A stretch of DNA of 7,687 bases, from NCBI GenBank assembly GCA_021296015.1, contig JAGWBG010000119.1:1-7687 (forward strand), in the 5' to 3' direction. The notes below the pieces were generated by a model. That model was given only the letters and a program-made list of their open reading frames with translations, was not told the DNA's origin and ran no database searches. The position numbers and the translations under genes are program-made. This DNA comes from Dehalococcoidia bacterium (GTDB lineage: Bacteria; Chloroflexota; Dehalococcoidia; Lucifugimonadales; JAGWBF01). Position 1 is the stretch's first letter. The number at the start of each line of letters is the position of its first letter. Shown here piece after piece: positions 1 to 5,602 of this stretch.

Positions 1-1
1 C

Positions 2-61
2 ACTCATAGCAGCGGCATTGGGGAGAGCCGCAAGGTGACCATCATCCCCAGAAATGCCTGA
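2..61 (+). CDS. 3' end of an unidentified upstream gene (partial)
   Basis: An open frame enters from the left edge and ends at TGA 59-61, giving a 19-residue tail with the C-terminal sequence GESRKVTIIPRNA. The other two forward frames also stop within the first 40 bases or so, so the choice rests on the length of the open run and on plausible codon use. The tail is 23 bp upstream of the cyclase-family start, which would fit a shared rightward operon. I do not recognise the family, and the fragment is too short for a domain call. Confidence 0.4.
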   Translation, partial: THSSGIGESRKVTIIPRNA

Positions 62-84
62 ATTAATAACACGGGGGGCTGTTA

Positions 85-1035
85 ATGAGCGGCGAAATCC
101 CCACTGAGAACGAAGTCCTGGAGTATTTCACCACGCTGAGCAACTGGGGGCGCTGGGGCGAGGACGACCAGCTTGGGACTCTGAACCTAATAACCCCGCA
201 GAAACGCGTTCAGGCGGCCCGTCTGGTACAGCAGGGCATAGCCATTGGGTGTTCCCGACCTGTCACCAGGGATATGGATTCAGACGCGGCCAACCCTCCA
301 CCGGTCCATTTCATGGTGGAAAGTGGAGAGGGATGGGTTACGCCCGCCGGACCCGGCCGGGGGCCTCGCCAGATAGCATCCGACTTCTTTGGGATGGTCT
401 TCCATGGCATCACCGTGACTCACATAGATGCTCTGAGTCACATATTCTGGGATGGGAAGATGTACAACGGCCGTCCGGCGGAGGCGGTGACCGCCAGCCA
501 GGGGGCTACGGAGCATTCCATAGAGTCCCTGAAAGACGGTGTGATGACCCGGGGCGTGCTGCTGGACATCGCCAGGCTGCGTGGAAAGGAGTGGCTCGAG
601 GGTGGAGAGCCTGTCTTGCCCGAGGACCTGGAGGCAGCAGAGCGCGCCCAGGGTGTGAGTGTGGAAGAAGGTGACGCCCTGTGCCTGCGCCTGGGGTGGT
701 ACAAGCGCAGGAACCAGATGGGGCCGGCGCCCAGACCCATAGGCAGGCCCGGTCTGCACGCCGCCACATTGCCCTGGCTGCGTGAGAGGGGCGTGGCGCT
801 GATAGCTGCCGACGCCTCCCAGGACGTGCATCCCAGCGGGTATGAGAAAGTGGATATACCGGTCCACCAGGTGGGCATTGTTGCCATGGGCCTCTGGCTG
901 GTGGACTCGGCCAACTTCGAGGAACTGGCCGAGAGGTGTCAGGAGCTAAACCGATGGGAGTTTATGTTCACCCTGGCCCCTATTCGCTTTCCAGGCATTA
1001 CCGGCTCGCCCCTGACGCCCCTGGCACTCCTTTAG
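85..1035 (+). CDS. Cyclase-family metal-dependent hydrolase (kynurenine formamidase/isatin hydrolase fold)
   Basis: A 316-residue cytoplasmic protein of the cyclase family (Pfam PF04199), metal-dependent hydrolases that include kynurenine formamidase and isatin hydrolase and open amide or lactam bonds. Residues 21-38 carry the hallmark N-terminus of the long subgroup (WGRWGEDDQLGTLNLITP). The metal site is H113-x-D115-x3-H119 inside HGITVTHIDALSH, a variant of the family's HxGTHxDxPxH. Later conserved blocks are DALCLRLGW (197-205), a region around ADASQD (242-247) and PVHQVGI (259-265). It is about 100 residues longer than KynB-type formamidases, so kynurenine should not be assumed as substrate. 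The ATG is preceded by a G-run (73-78) at 6-nt spacing, a fair ribosome site. No signal peptide or membrane segment is visible. The family call is firm; the substrate is unknown. Confidence 0.9.
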   Translation: MSGEIPTENEVLEYFTTLSNWGRWGEDDQLGTLNLITPQKRVQAARLVQQGIAIGCSRPVTRDMDSDAANPPPVHFMVESGEGWVTPAGPGRGPRQIASDFFGMVFHGITVTHIDALSHIFWDGKMYNGRPAEAVTASQGATEHSIESLKDGVMTRGVLLDIARLRGKEWLEGGEPVLPEDLEAAERAQGVSVEEGDALCLRLGWYKRRNQMGPAPRPIGRPGLHAATLPWLRERGVALIAADASQDVHPSGYEKVDIPVHQVGIVAMGLWLVDSANFEELAERCQELNRWEFMFTLAPIRFPGITGSPLTPLALL

Positions 1036-1064
1036 CCCCCTTCCGAACAAGTTCCGCCAGTACT

Positions 1065-1103
1065 TCCCCTCTCCCTTTGTGGGAGAGGGCTAGAGTGCGG
1101 GGG
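1065..1103. repeat. Dispersed GC-rich hairpin repeat (PLPLWERARVRG type)
   Basis: A perfect 9-bp inverted repeat, CCCTCTCCC (1067-1075) and GGGAGAGGG (1081-1089), encloses a TTTGT loop and is followed by CTAGAGTGCGGGGG. Read in one frame it gives SPLPLWERARVRG, a string I recognise from many spurious short 'hypothetical proteins' in environmental genomes, where it marks a dispersed intergenic repeat. It lies 30 bp past the cyclase stop. No T-run follows the right arm, so it is not a classical intrinsic terminator, although the hairpin could still protect or attenuate the mRNA. Repeat-family membership is from memory; the inverted repeat is directly visible. Confidence 0.8.
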
Positions 1104-1175
1104 ACACCCTACGAGTAATCTCCTTCAGGCTTGTTCAGAGATTCCTTGGATAGGTCCTTCATATCCTTCATGTCC

Positions 1176-1182
1176 GGGAGGA
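1176..1182 (+). promoter_or_regulatory. Shine-Dalgarno site fixing a GTG start
   Basis: GGGAGGA lies 4 nt before the GTG at 1187. An ATG at 1182 overlaps it but meets a stop after one more codon (ATG ACG TGA), so the GTG is the sensible start of the BtpA-family gene. Confidence 0.7.
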
Positions 1183-1186
1183 TGAC

Positions 1187-1990
1187 GTGATAGACGCGCT
1201 CTTTGGGGTCAGAAAGGCTTTCATAGGGGTGGTGCATCTGCCGCCGTTGCCGGGGTCTCCCAGGTGGCGCGGGGACATGAAGGCCGTGCTTGGGCAGGCC
1301 CGCGATGAGGCACACCTACTCGCGGAAGGCGGGGCCGACGGCATTATCGTGGAGAATTTCGGCGATGCCCCATTCGCCACCGGTCCCGTAGGCCCCCACA
1401 CCGTAGCCGCCATGACCCTGGCGGTGCAGGCCGTAATGGAAAGAGTGGCCCTTCCCATTGGCATCAATATGCTGCGAAATGACCCACATTCCGCCCTGGC
1501 CGTCGCGGTGGCTACCGGGGCGCGTTTTATCCGTGCCAACGTGCATTATGGGGTAATGGTAGCCGAAGAAGGGCTCATCCAGGGCAGGGCCGACGAAACA
1601 CTGCGCTATCGGCGTGCCCTGGGAGCCGACGAGAAGGTGAAAATCTTTGCCGACGTACTGGTGAAGCACGCGGTCCCGCTGGGAACGACGGATATATCCC
1701 AGGTAGCCAGGGAAACGGTACACCGGGGTCTGGCCGACGGCCTGATAGTGACCGGCCCGGCCACGGGCACGTCCGCCGACGTGGATGACGTAGCCAGGGT
1801 AAAGGCTGCGGTGCCGGACGTGCCTGTGCTGGTAGGTAGCGGGATAGACGAAAGCAATGCTGAGGCCTTCCTGGCCCTGGCAGACGGCGCCATTGTAGGG
1901 ACCAGTCTGAAGGTGGACGGCGCCATCCAAAACCCGGTGGACCCGGCTAGGGTGAAGCGGCTGGCAAGACGGATTAAGGTGTTGCCCTGA
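1187..1990 (+). CDS. BtpA/SgcQ family TIM-barrel protein
   Basis: A 267-residue protein of the BtpA family (PF03437). The family is named after cyanobacterial BtpA, needed for photosystem I accumulation, and includes E. coli SgcQ; the biochemical role outside cyanobacteria is not settled. The N-terminal signature IGVVHLPPLPGSPRW (13-27) is diagnostic, followed by DGIIVENFGDAPF (51-63), LPIGINMLRND (89-99), FIRANVHYGV (114-123), the glycine-rich phosphate-site-like stretches GLIVTGPATG (185-194) and PVLVGSGI (213-220), and the closing GTSLKVDGAIQNPVDPARV (238-256). Length is normal for the family and the protein appears intact. No photosynthesis gene is nearby, so the photosystem role does not apply here on this evidence. 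It lies in the same direction as the cyclase and amidohydrolase genes. Family call firm, function open. Confidence 0.92.
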   Translation: MIDALFGVRKAFIGVVHLPPLPGSPRWRGDMKAVLGQARDEAHLLAEGGADGIIVENFGDAPFATGPVGPHTVAAMTLAVQAVMERVALPIGINMLRNDPHSALAVAVATGARFIRANVHYGVMVAEEGLIQGRADETLRYRRALGADEKVKIFADVLVKHAVPLGTTDISQVARETVHRGLADGLIVTGPATGTSADVDDVARVKAAVPDVPVLVGSGIDESNAEAFLALADGAIVGTSLKVDGAIQNPVDPARVKRLARRIKVLP

Positions 1991-2009
1991 TGAGTAAAAG
2001 GCGTATAAT
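1982..2009 (+). promoter_or_regulatory. Candidate sigma-70 promoter for the amidohydrolase gene
   Basis: TTGCCC (1982-1987) and a perfect TATAAT (2004-2009) are separated by 16 bp, with the -35 inside the last codons of the BtpA gene. A start near 2016 would leave a leader of about 23 nt containing the ribosome site. This suggests the amidohydrolase can be expressed apart from the gene before it. Confidence 0.6.
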
Positions 2010-2025
2010 GTAGGTAATCAAGTGT

Positions 2026-2031
2026 GGGAGG
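2026..2031 (+). promoter_or_regulatory. Shine-Dalgarno site deciding the amidohydrolase start
   Basis: GGGAGG is 7 nt upstream of ATG 2039. The in-frame GTG at 2024 overlaps this site and has no ribosome site of its own, so the start is placed at 2039. Confidence 0.8.
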
Positions 2032-2038
2032 TGCAGTT

Positions 2039-3157
2039 ATGCCGGGCTACAGGATCATATCGTCTGATAACCACATCTATGAGCCAGCCGACCTCTGGAC
2101 CAGCAGGATCGAGAGCAAGTACAGGGACCGGTGCCCAAGGATCATGCCCTATCAGGACTGCCTGATTTGGGTCTGTGACGATACCCTGTGGCAAAGCCTC
2201 TCCCAAGGAACGAACGCGGGCAGGAGGTTTGATGACCCGGAAACCATAAAGAACATAGACGTGTTTGAGAACGTCTTGCCGGGAAGCTACATTCCCGAGG
2301 AATACATCAAAGACATGGACATTGACGGCGTGGACGTGGGCATAATCTATCCCACTGTTAGCTTCATCCTGTACAACCACGTTCGGGACAGCGACCTTCT
2401 AACAGCTTGTTTCAGGGTGTATAACGACTGGCTCGGCGAGTTTTGCAGCGTGAACCCCCGGCGTATGTCCGCCATCTCCGCAATCAACCTTGACAACGTT
2501 CAGGATGGTATAGAGGAGATGGAACGCTGTGCAAAGATGGGATTCAAAGGCGCCATGATTACCGTGTACCCCCCCGAGGGCAGACGGTACAATGCCCCCG
2601 AGTACGAACCCTTCTGGGCCGCTGCCCAGGACATGGAGATGCCCCTTGGCCTCCACGCCGCCTCGAATCGCTGGGGGTCCGGTGAGCAGTTCCAGGGCCG
2701 GGAGATAGACAGGCCCGCCCAACTGCCCAACATGGAGTATGGAGTGCGGATGTCCCTTGCCGACATGATCTACGGCGGGGTGTTCGAGCGATACCCGAAG
2801 CTACAGGTGGGGTCTGTGGAGCATGAGTTGGCGTGGATTCGCAGCTTCCTGGACCGTCTGGACTTTAACTACAACCAGAGAGGCCCCAACGTAATCGGGT
2901 ACAAGTATAAGGACGACATGCTTCCCAGTGACTTCTTCCGTCGAAACGTGTTCGTCGGCTTCCAGGAGGACTCTCTGGGTATAAGGCTCCGAGACCTCAT
3001 AGGTGTGGACAATCTCCAGTGGGGCTCGGACTATCCCCACACGGAGACCACCTTCCCCAGGAGCCAGGAAATTCTTGACGAGATACTGTCCGATTGCACC
3101 GAGGACGAGAAGGCCAGGATTGCCGGGGCCAACGCCGCTCGAATATACAAGGTCTAA
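2039..3157 (+). CDS. Amidohydrolase-2 family metal-dependent hydrolase
   Basis: A 372-residue TIM-barrel hydrolase of the amidohydrolase-2 family (PF04909), whose members hydrolyse or decarboxylate ring and acyl substrates using one bound metal. The N-terminus SSDNHIYEPADLW (8-20) holds the D-x-H metal motif (D10, H12). Further expected ligands or active-site positions are H206 in GLHAASN, E261 in GSVEHELAWI, and D331 in WGSDYPHTETTFP (328-340), the usual C-terminal aspartate block. MDIDGVDVGIIYPT (93-106) and FKGAMITVYPPEG (169-181) are also typical. No signal peptide is seen. The start at ATG 2039 follows a good GGGAGG. The gene ends 14 bp from the convergent CinA/nucleotidyltransferase gene. 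The substrate is unknown: the family contains decarboxylases as well as hydrolases. Confidence 0.92.
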   Translation: MPGYRIISSDNHIYEPADLWTSRIESKYRDRCPRIMPYQDCLIWVCDDTLWQSLSQGTNAGRRFDDPETIKNIDVFENVLPGSYIPEEYIKDMDIDGVDVGIIYPTVSFILYNHVRDSDLLTACFRVYNDWLGEFCSVNPRRMSAISAINLDNVQDGIEEMERCAKMGFKGAMITVYPPEGRRYNAPEYEPFWAAAQDMEMPLGLHAASNRWGSGEQFQGREIDRPAQLPNMEYGVRMSLADMIYGGVFERYPKLQVGSVEHELAWIRSFLDRLDFNYNQRGPNVIGYKYKDDMLPSDFFRRNVFVGFQEDSLGIRLRDLIGVDNLQWGSDYPHTETTFPRSQEILDEILSDCTEDEKARIAGANAARIYKV

Positions 3158-3171
3158 AAGGCAGCTTGCAC

Positions 3172-4344
3172 CTACTTTGTCGAGCGCAGCTCAGTAGAGG
3201 AGACGTCGGCGCGGAAGCGGGACTCCGGGATGGCCTCGAAAAGGTCGTCAAATCCGGGAGGTACGGCGACGTCGGCCAGGGTGCGGAAGACGCCACCCTG
3301 CATCCTGCCAGCCACCAGGAAGCGGCAGCCCGCCGTTCTGATGCTTGATAAAGCCGACAGCATGGTTCCTTCATCGTCGCCGTAATACCCGGTGTCCACC
3401 AGCCTGATGGCCGTATCCCAGCCTATGACAAAGGTGCAACCCGGCAGAAGAGACGCCTTCTCGTAGAACCGTGATGCACGGGTGAGGACGACGCGCCACC
3501 CACCTTCGAACTGGCGCAGGCGGCGGCGCACCTCCGACTCCTCCAGAGGTGGCTTGTCCACGTTGACCACCGCAAGCTCGAAGACGACCTCCCGGCCACC
3601 CAACATCTCCGAGGCCACCTGAGCAAGCCGCCGGTGTCCTTCGTGCAGTGGATTGAAGGAGCCGGGCATCACAACCGCATCAAGGGACTCGCCTTCCACC
3701 ATACGCCCGTCGGGGTATACAGTTACAGTACGGACCCCTTCACCGTAACCCTTGTCCACGGAGGCAAGCAGGTGTTGCAGAGGGTTGGAGCGCTCCGTAC
3801 GCTGCACGTCCAGTTGCTCCGTGTCCAGAAGCCCCAGGGGCAGCGTCGTTTCAATATTGAAGGCTTCAGCCAGGGCACGCAGGACAATCCGGCTTACCAC
3901 GTCCTCTTCCCCGGCACGGTCCCTACTGCCCTTGGCGAGCTTTAGGCTGTAAGTGGTGACGCCCCCGTCGTCACACGTGGCGATACAGCACCTATGCTCT
4001 CCCCGCTTGGGCCTGTCGGTGGCGATGGTAGCCGTACAGGACAGACCGACCACGCGCCCCGGCGCATCGCCCCGCTCGCGGAGTCGCAGGGCCTTTCGGT
4101 AGGCAGACTCGGCCATCTCTCGCGCCGTATCCGGCGAGACGTATTGGCCGGCCGGCTCATGTCCCAGAAACTCGGCCATGGACCGCTGGCTGTAGGGGAC
4201 GACAGCCTCAAGTACCGTCCTGGATGCGCCGGGCACGCCCAGCAGCCATGCCAGCGCCTCAGCGCCGGCGCCGGATACGGCAATGACCGCCATCTTTGGC
4301 GAGTTGTGTATGCGCTCCACCAGGCCTTTGACGTCGTCAGTCAT
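3172..4344 (-). CDS. Fusion of CinA C-terminal-like domain with NadD-like nucleotidyltransferase
   Basis: A 390-residue two-domain protein. Residues about 5-165 resemble the CinA C-terminal/PncC domain (NMN deamidase, PF02464): VPGASRTVLEAVVPYSQRSM matches the family's PGSS...GGVVAYSNEAK stretch, and YVSPDTAREMAESA matches VSEEVAREMAEGA. The catalytic ES-TGG region reads AVSGAGAEA: Ser24 and Tyr51 are kept, but the lysine usually five residues after the tyrosine is Met56. Residues about 222-390 are a cytidylyltransferase-like fold with the nucleotide-binding HxGH motif (GSFNPLHEGH, H234-H237) and the C-terminal SSTELR (382-387), equivalent to ISSTxIR of NadD. If both halves work, it could turn NMN into NaMN and then NaAD; this is inference. 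The start is ATG 4344, with GGAAGG 8 nt upstream; an in-frame TTG at 4395 would overlap the preceding gene. It lies 19 bp after the flavin reductase gene, in the same operon. Confidence 0.85.
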   Translation of the reverse strand: MTDDVKGLVERIHNSPKMAVIAVSGAGAEALAWLLGVPGASRTVLEAVVPYSQRSMAEFLGHEPAGQYVSPDTAREMAESAYRKALRLRERGDAPGRVVGLSCTATIATDRPKRGEHRCCIATCDDGGVTTYSLKLAKGSRDRAGEEDVVSRIVLRALAEAFNIETTLPLGLLDTEQLDVQRTERSNPLQHLLASVDKGYGEGVRTVTVYPDGRMVEGESLDAVVMPGSFNPLHEGHRRLAQVASEMLGGREVVFELAVVNVDKPPLEESEVRRRLRQFEGGWRVVLTRASRFYEKASLLPGCTFVIGWDTAIRLVDTGYYGDDEGTMLSALSSIRTAGCRFLVAGRMQGGVFRTLADVAVPPGFDDLFEAIPESRFRADVSSTELRSTK

Positions 4345-4352
4345 GGGTGTGG

Positions 4353-4358
4353 CCTTCC
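4353..4358 (-). promoter_or_regulatory. Shine-Dalgarno site deciding the CinA/nucleotidyltransferase start
   Basis: On the minus strand GGAAGG lies 8 nt before ATG 4344. It favours this start over the in-frame TTG at 4395, which would add 17 unconserved-looking residues and overlap the upstream gene. Confidence 0.65.
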
Positions 4359-4363
4359 CCCCC

Positions 4364-4945
4364 TCATCCTTGAGATTCCCAGGGTGAGTAGTCAATGGCC
4401 TCCATGCTCGTCACCGAGTGCTCAATCTCTGAGCTTATCTTGCGGTCCCACTCCTCCATCCACGAGGTGGGTATCACCGTGCGTGCGTGGCGCCACCAGA
4501 GGGGTTCGCTGTCGCTCAGGGTATTTCCGTCCAGGACCTCACCCAGAAAGCAGGTCATATCGCCCCCGTCCATAGCGTTGACCACCCGGCAGTCCAGGTA
4601 TCCCCAGCAGTCTTCGAGAATCGGGCAGCCCGATGACTTCAGGGTGTGGGGTACGTTGCCCAGCTTGTCCACGTCCCGGCCCGATACCAGCCCGAAGTCC
4701 TTGATGTATTGAAGCTGGTCTATGCGAAGGTAGTTGAGGGCGAAGGCACCGCTACGGTAGACCATCTCATGGCTGTAGTTGCGCTTGTATATCTGGACTA
4801 CCACACGGGGCATACTGGGCACGATGGAAGCTGCACCAATAGCTACGCAAATCTGTGCGTTGGACTTACTCTGCCAACGGCTGGTGACCGCAGCAATGGG
4901 CGACCACAGCCGTCCCATCACGGGAGCAATCCGAGAGTATTCCAT
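4364..4945 (-). CDS. Flavin reductase-like domain protein
   Basis: A 193-residue protein of the flavin reductase-like family (PF01613), FMN/FAD-binding split-barrel proteins that often supply reduced flavin to a two-component monooxygenase or act as flavoredoxins. The FMN-binding core runs from SPIAAVTS (15-22) through the NAQICVAIGAAS stretch (29-40), the PRVVVQIYKRNYSHEMV strand (46-62) and GAFALNYL (66-73); LVSGRDVDKLG (86-96) matches the conserved S-x-R-x-x-K-x region. Residues after about 150 are Trp- and Glu-rich and do not match the core. ATG 4945 is chosen over the adjacent TTG at 4948; GAGGTG lies 5 nt upstream. It sits 74 bp after ridA and 19 bp before the CinA/nucleotidyltransferase gene. 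No oxygenase partner is present in this window, so its redox partner is unknown. Confidence 0.87.
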   Translation of the reverse strand: MEYSRIAPVMGRLWSPIAAVTSRWQSKSNAQICVAIGAASIVPSMPRVVVQIYKRNYSHEMVYRSGAFALNYLRIDQLQYIKDFGLVSGRDVDKLGNVPHTLKSSGCPILEDCWGYLDCRVVNAMDGGDMTCFLGEVLDGNTLSDSEPLWWRHARTVIPTSWMEEWDRKISSEIEHSVTSMEAIDYSPWESQG

Positions 4946-4994
4946 CAAGGCACCTCAATCCGCACGCCTACTCGGCAGACAGGCCTGCCTCATC

Positions 4995-5009
4995 AGTCTA
5001 TCATAGACT
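4995..5009. repeat. 15-bp inverted repeat between ridA-like and flavin reductase genes
   Basis: AGTCTA-TCA-TAGACT is a perfect 6-bp inverted repeat with a 3-nt loop, located just past the RidA-family stop and about 50 bp before the flavin reductase start. A second, weaker 5-bp stem (GGCAG 4974-4978, CTGCC 4985-4989) lies beside it. It could be an intercistronic mRNA hairpin or an operator. There is no T-run, so it is not a typical terminator. Confidence 0.5.
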
Positions 5010-5019
5010 CTCCAAGGGT

Positions 5020-5439
5020 TCACGGCAGGGCGGCGATAGCCTCAATCTCAATGAGGAACTCCTCGCGCACCAGGCGGTCAATGACCAGGAGAGTATTGGT
5101 GGGATAGTTGCCGTTGGGAAAGATCCGGGGGAATATCTCCGTCCTGGCGGCGATGAAGTTCTCTACACTCTGGGAACTGACCAGGTAGGTGGTGAACTGC
5201 ACCACGTTCTCAAAGGTGGCCCCTGCGCTGGACAATATCTGCTCCAGGTTTTGGAAGACCTGCCGGGTCTGTGCGGACAGGTCTCCTGCGCCCACAACGT
5301 CGCCCCCCTCGCTGACGGCTACCTGCCCGGCGATGAACACCAGCCGTCCGGGCCGGACGCTCACGGCGTGGTTATAGGCCCCCAGGGGCCGGGCAACGCC
5401 CCTGGTCTCTACGACTGTTCCCTCGATGTCGCTGGTCAT
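5020..5439 (-). CDS. RidA family protein (YjgF/YER057c/UK114), Arg-less subgroup
   Basis: A 139-residue member of the Rid family (PF01042), trimeric proteins whose RidA branch hydrolyses reactive imine/enamine intermediates. The fold signature is clear: LVFIAGQVAVSEGGDVVG (33-50), QTRQVFQNLEQILSSAGATFENVVQFTTYL (57-86) and the end block FLIEIEAIAAL (128-138). The catalytic arginine of RidA, usually in a P-A-R-S motif, is replaced: here the motif is P113-T-N-T116 with Asn115. Arg-less Rid subfamilies exist and are not known to be imine deaminases, so the name RidA should not be transferred as a function. AGGAGG (plus-strand 5446-5451) is 6 nt from ATG 5439. It is the first gene of a leftward three-gene cluster with the flavin reductase and the CinA/nucleotidyltransferase, divergent from the hydantoinase gene. 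Confidence 0.93.
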   Translation of the reverse strand: MTSDIEGTVVETRGVARPLGAYNHAVSVRPGRLVFIAGQVAVSEGGDVVGAGDLSAQTRQVFQNLEQILSSAGATFENVVQFTTYLVSSQSVENFIAARTEIFPRIFPNGNYPTNTLLVIDRLVREEFLIEIEAIAALP

Positions 5440-5487
5440 CCTTTTCCTCCTGGTTCACCCAACTGAAATACTAGGTCCCTGTGGGAT

Positions 5488-5496
5488 AGAATAGCA
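5488..5496 (-). promoter_or_regulatory. Candidate extended -10 promoter for the leftward cluster
   Basis: On the minus strand the sequence TG-C-TATTCT gives an extended -10 element about 50 bp before ATG 5439, with no good -35 match behind it. A start near 5480 would leave a leader of about 40 nt that includes AGGAGG. Confidence 0.45.
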
Positions 5497-5527
5497 CCGT
5501 TCCCCAACTCATCAGAAGATATATTCG

Positions 5528-5536
5528 TGATAAAAT
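5528..5536 (+). promoter_or_regulatory. Candidate extended -10 promoter for the hydantoinase gene
   Basis: TG-A-TAAAAT at 5528-5536 forms an extended -10 element; the -35 region is poor. It faces away from the leftward candidate, with only about 35 bp between the two -10 boxes. The expected start near 5543 leaves a leader of about 60 nt. Confidence 0.45.
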
Positions 5537-5592
5537 GCTTACAGTAACGATGCCGGATATGGTGTGTCGAGGGCAAATTTCGGACGTACCAC

Positions 5593-5598
5593 AGGAGG
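5593..5598 (+). promoter_or_regulatory. Shine-Dalgarno site deciding the hydantoinase start
   Basis: AGGAGG ends 4 nt before ATG 5603. The in-frame GTG at 5564 would translate through this site and add 13 residues not expected for the family, so ATG 5603 is preferred. Confidence 0.8.
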
Positions 5599-5602
5599 AG
5601 CA

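Larger units (their letters stand above)
1036..1186. other. Intergenic region with hairpin repeat and tandem TCCTTCAT
   Basis: Besides the hairpin repeat, this gap contains two copies of TCCTTCAT (1155-1162 and 1164-1171) spaced nine bases apart and a related TCCTTCAG at 1121-1128. I find no convincing -35/-10 pair, so the downstream BtpA gene may be read through from the cyclase gene or may use a promoter I cannot identify. Confidence 0.5.

Noticed and set aside
280..867. 195-codon minus-strand frame inside the cyclase gene
   Set aside because: Shadow of a gene with clear family motifs; no ribosome site or recognisable domain.
1067..1089. Intrinsic terminator after the cyclase gene
   Set aside because: The stem is strong but is followed by CTAGAG, not a T-run, and matches a dispersed repeat better.
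936..1118. 60-codon plus-strand frame ending in PLPLWERARVRG
   Set aside because: It overlaps the 3' end of the cyclase gene and the hairpin repeat; the recognisable string is the translated repeat, not a protein.
2024..2038. GTG start for the amidohydrolase gene
   Set aside because: The GTG overlaps the GGGAGG site that serves ATG 2039.
4345..4395. TTG start adding 17 residues to the CinA/nucleotidyltransferase protein
   Set aside because: It would overlap the flavin reductase gene; the internal ATG has a good ribosome site.
5564..5602. GTG start for the hydantoinase gene
   Set aside because: The extension reads through AGGAGG and adds 13 residues upstream of the usual N-terminus.
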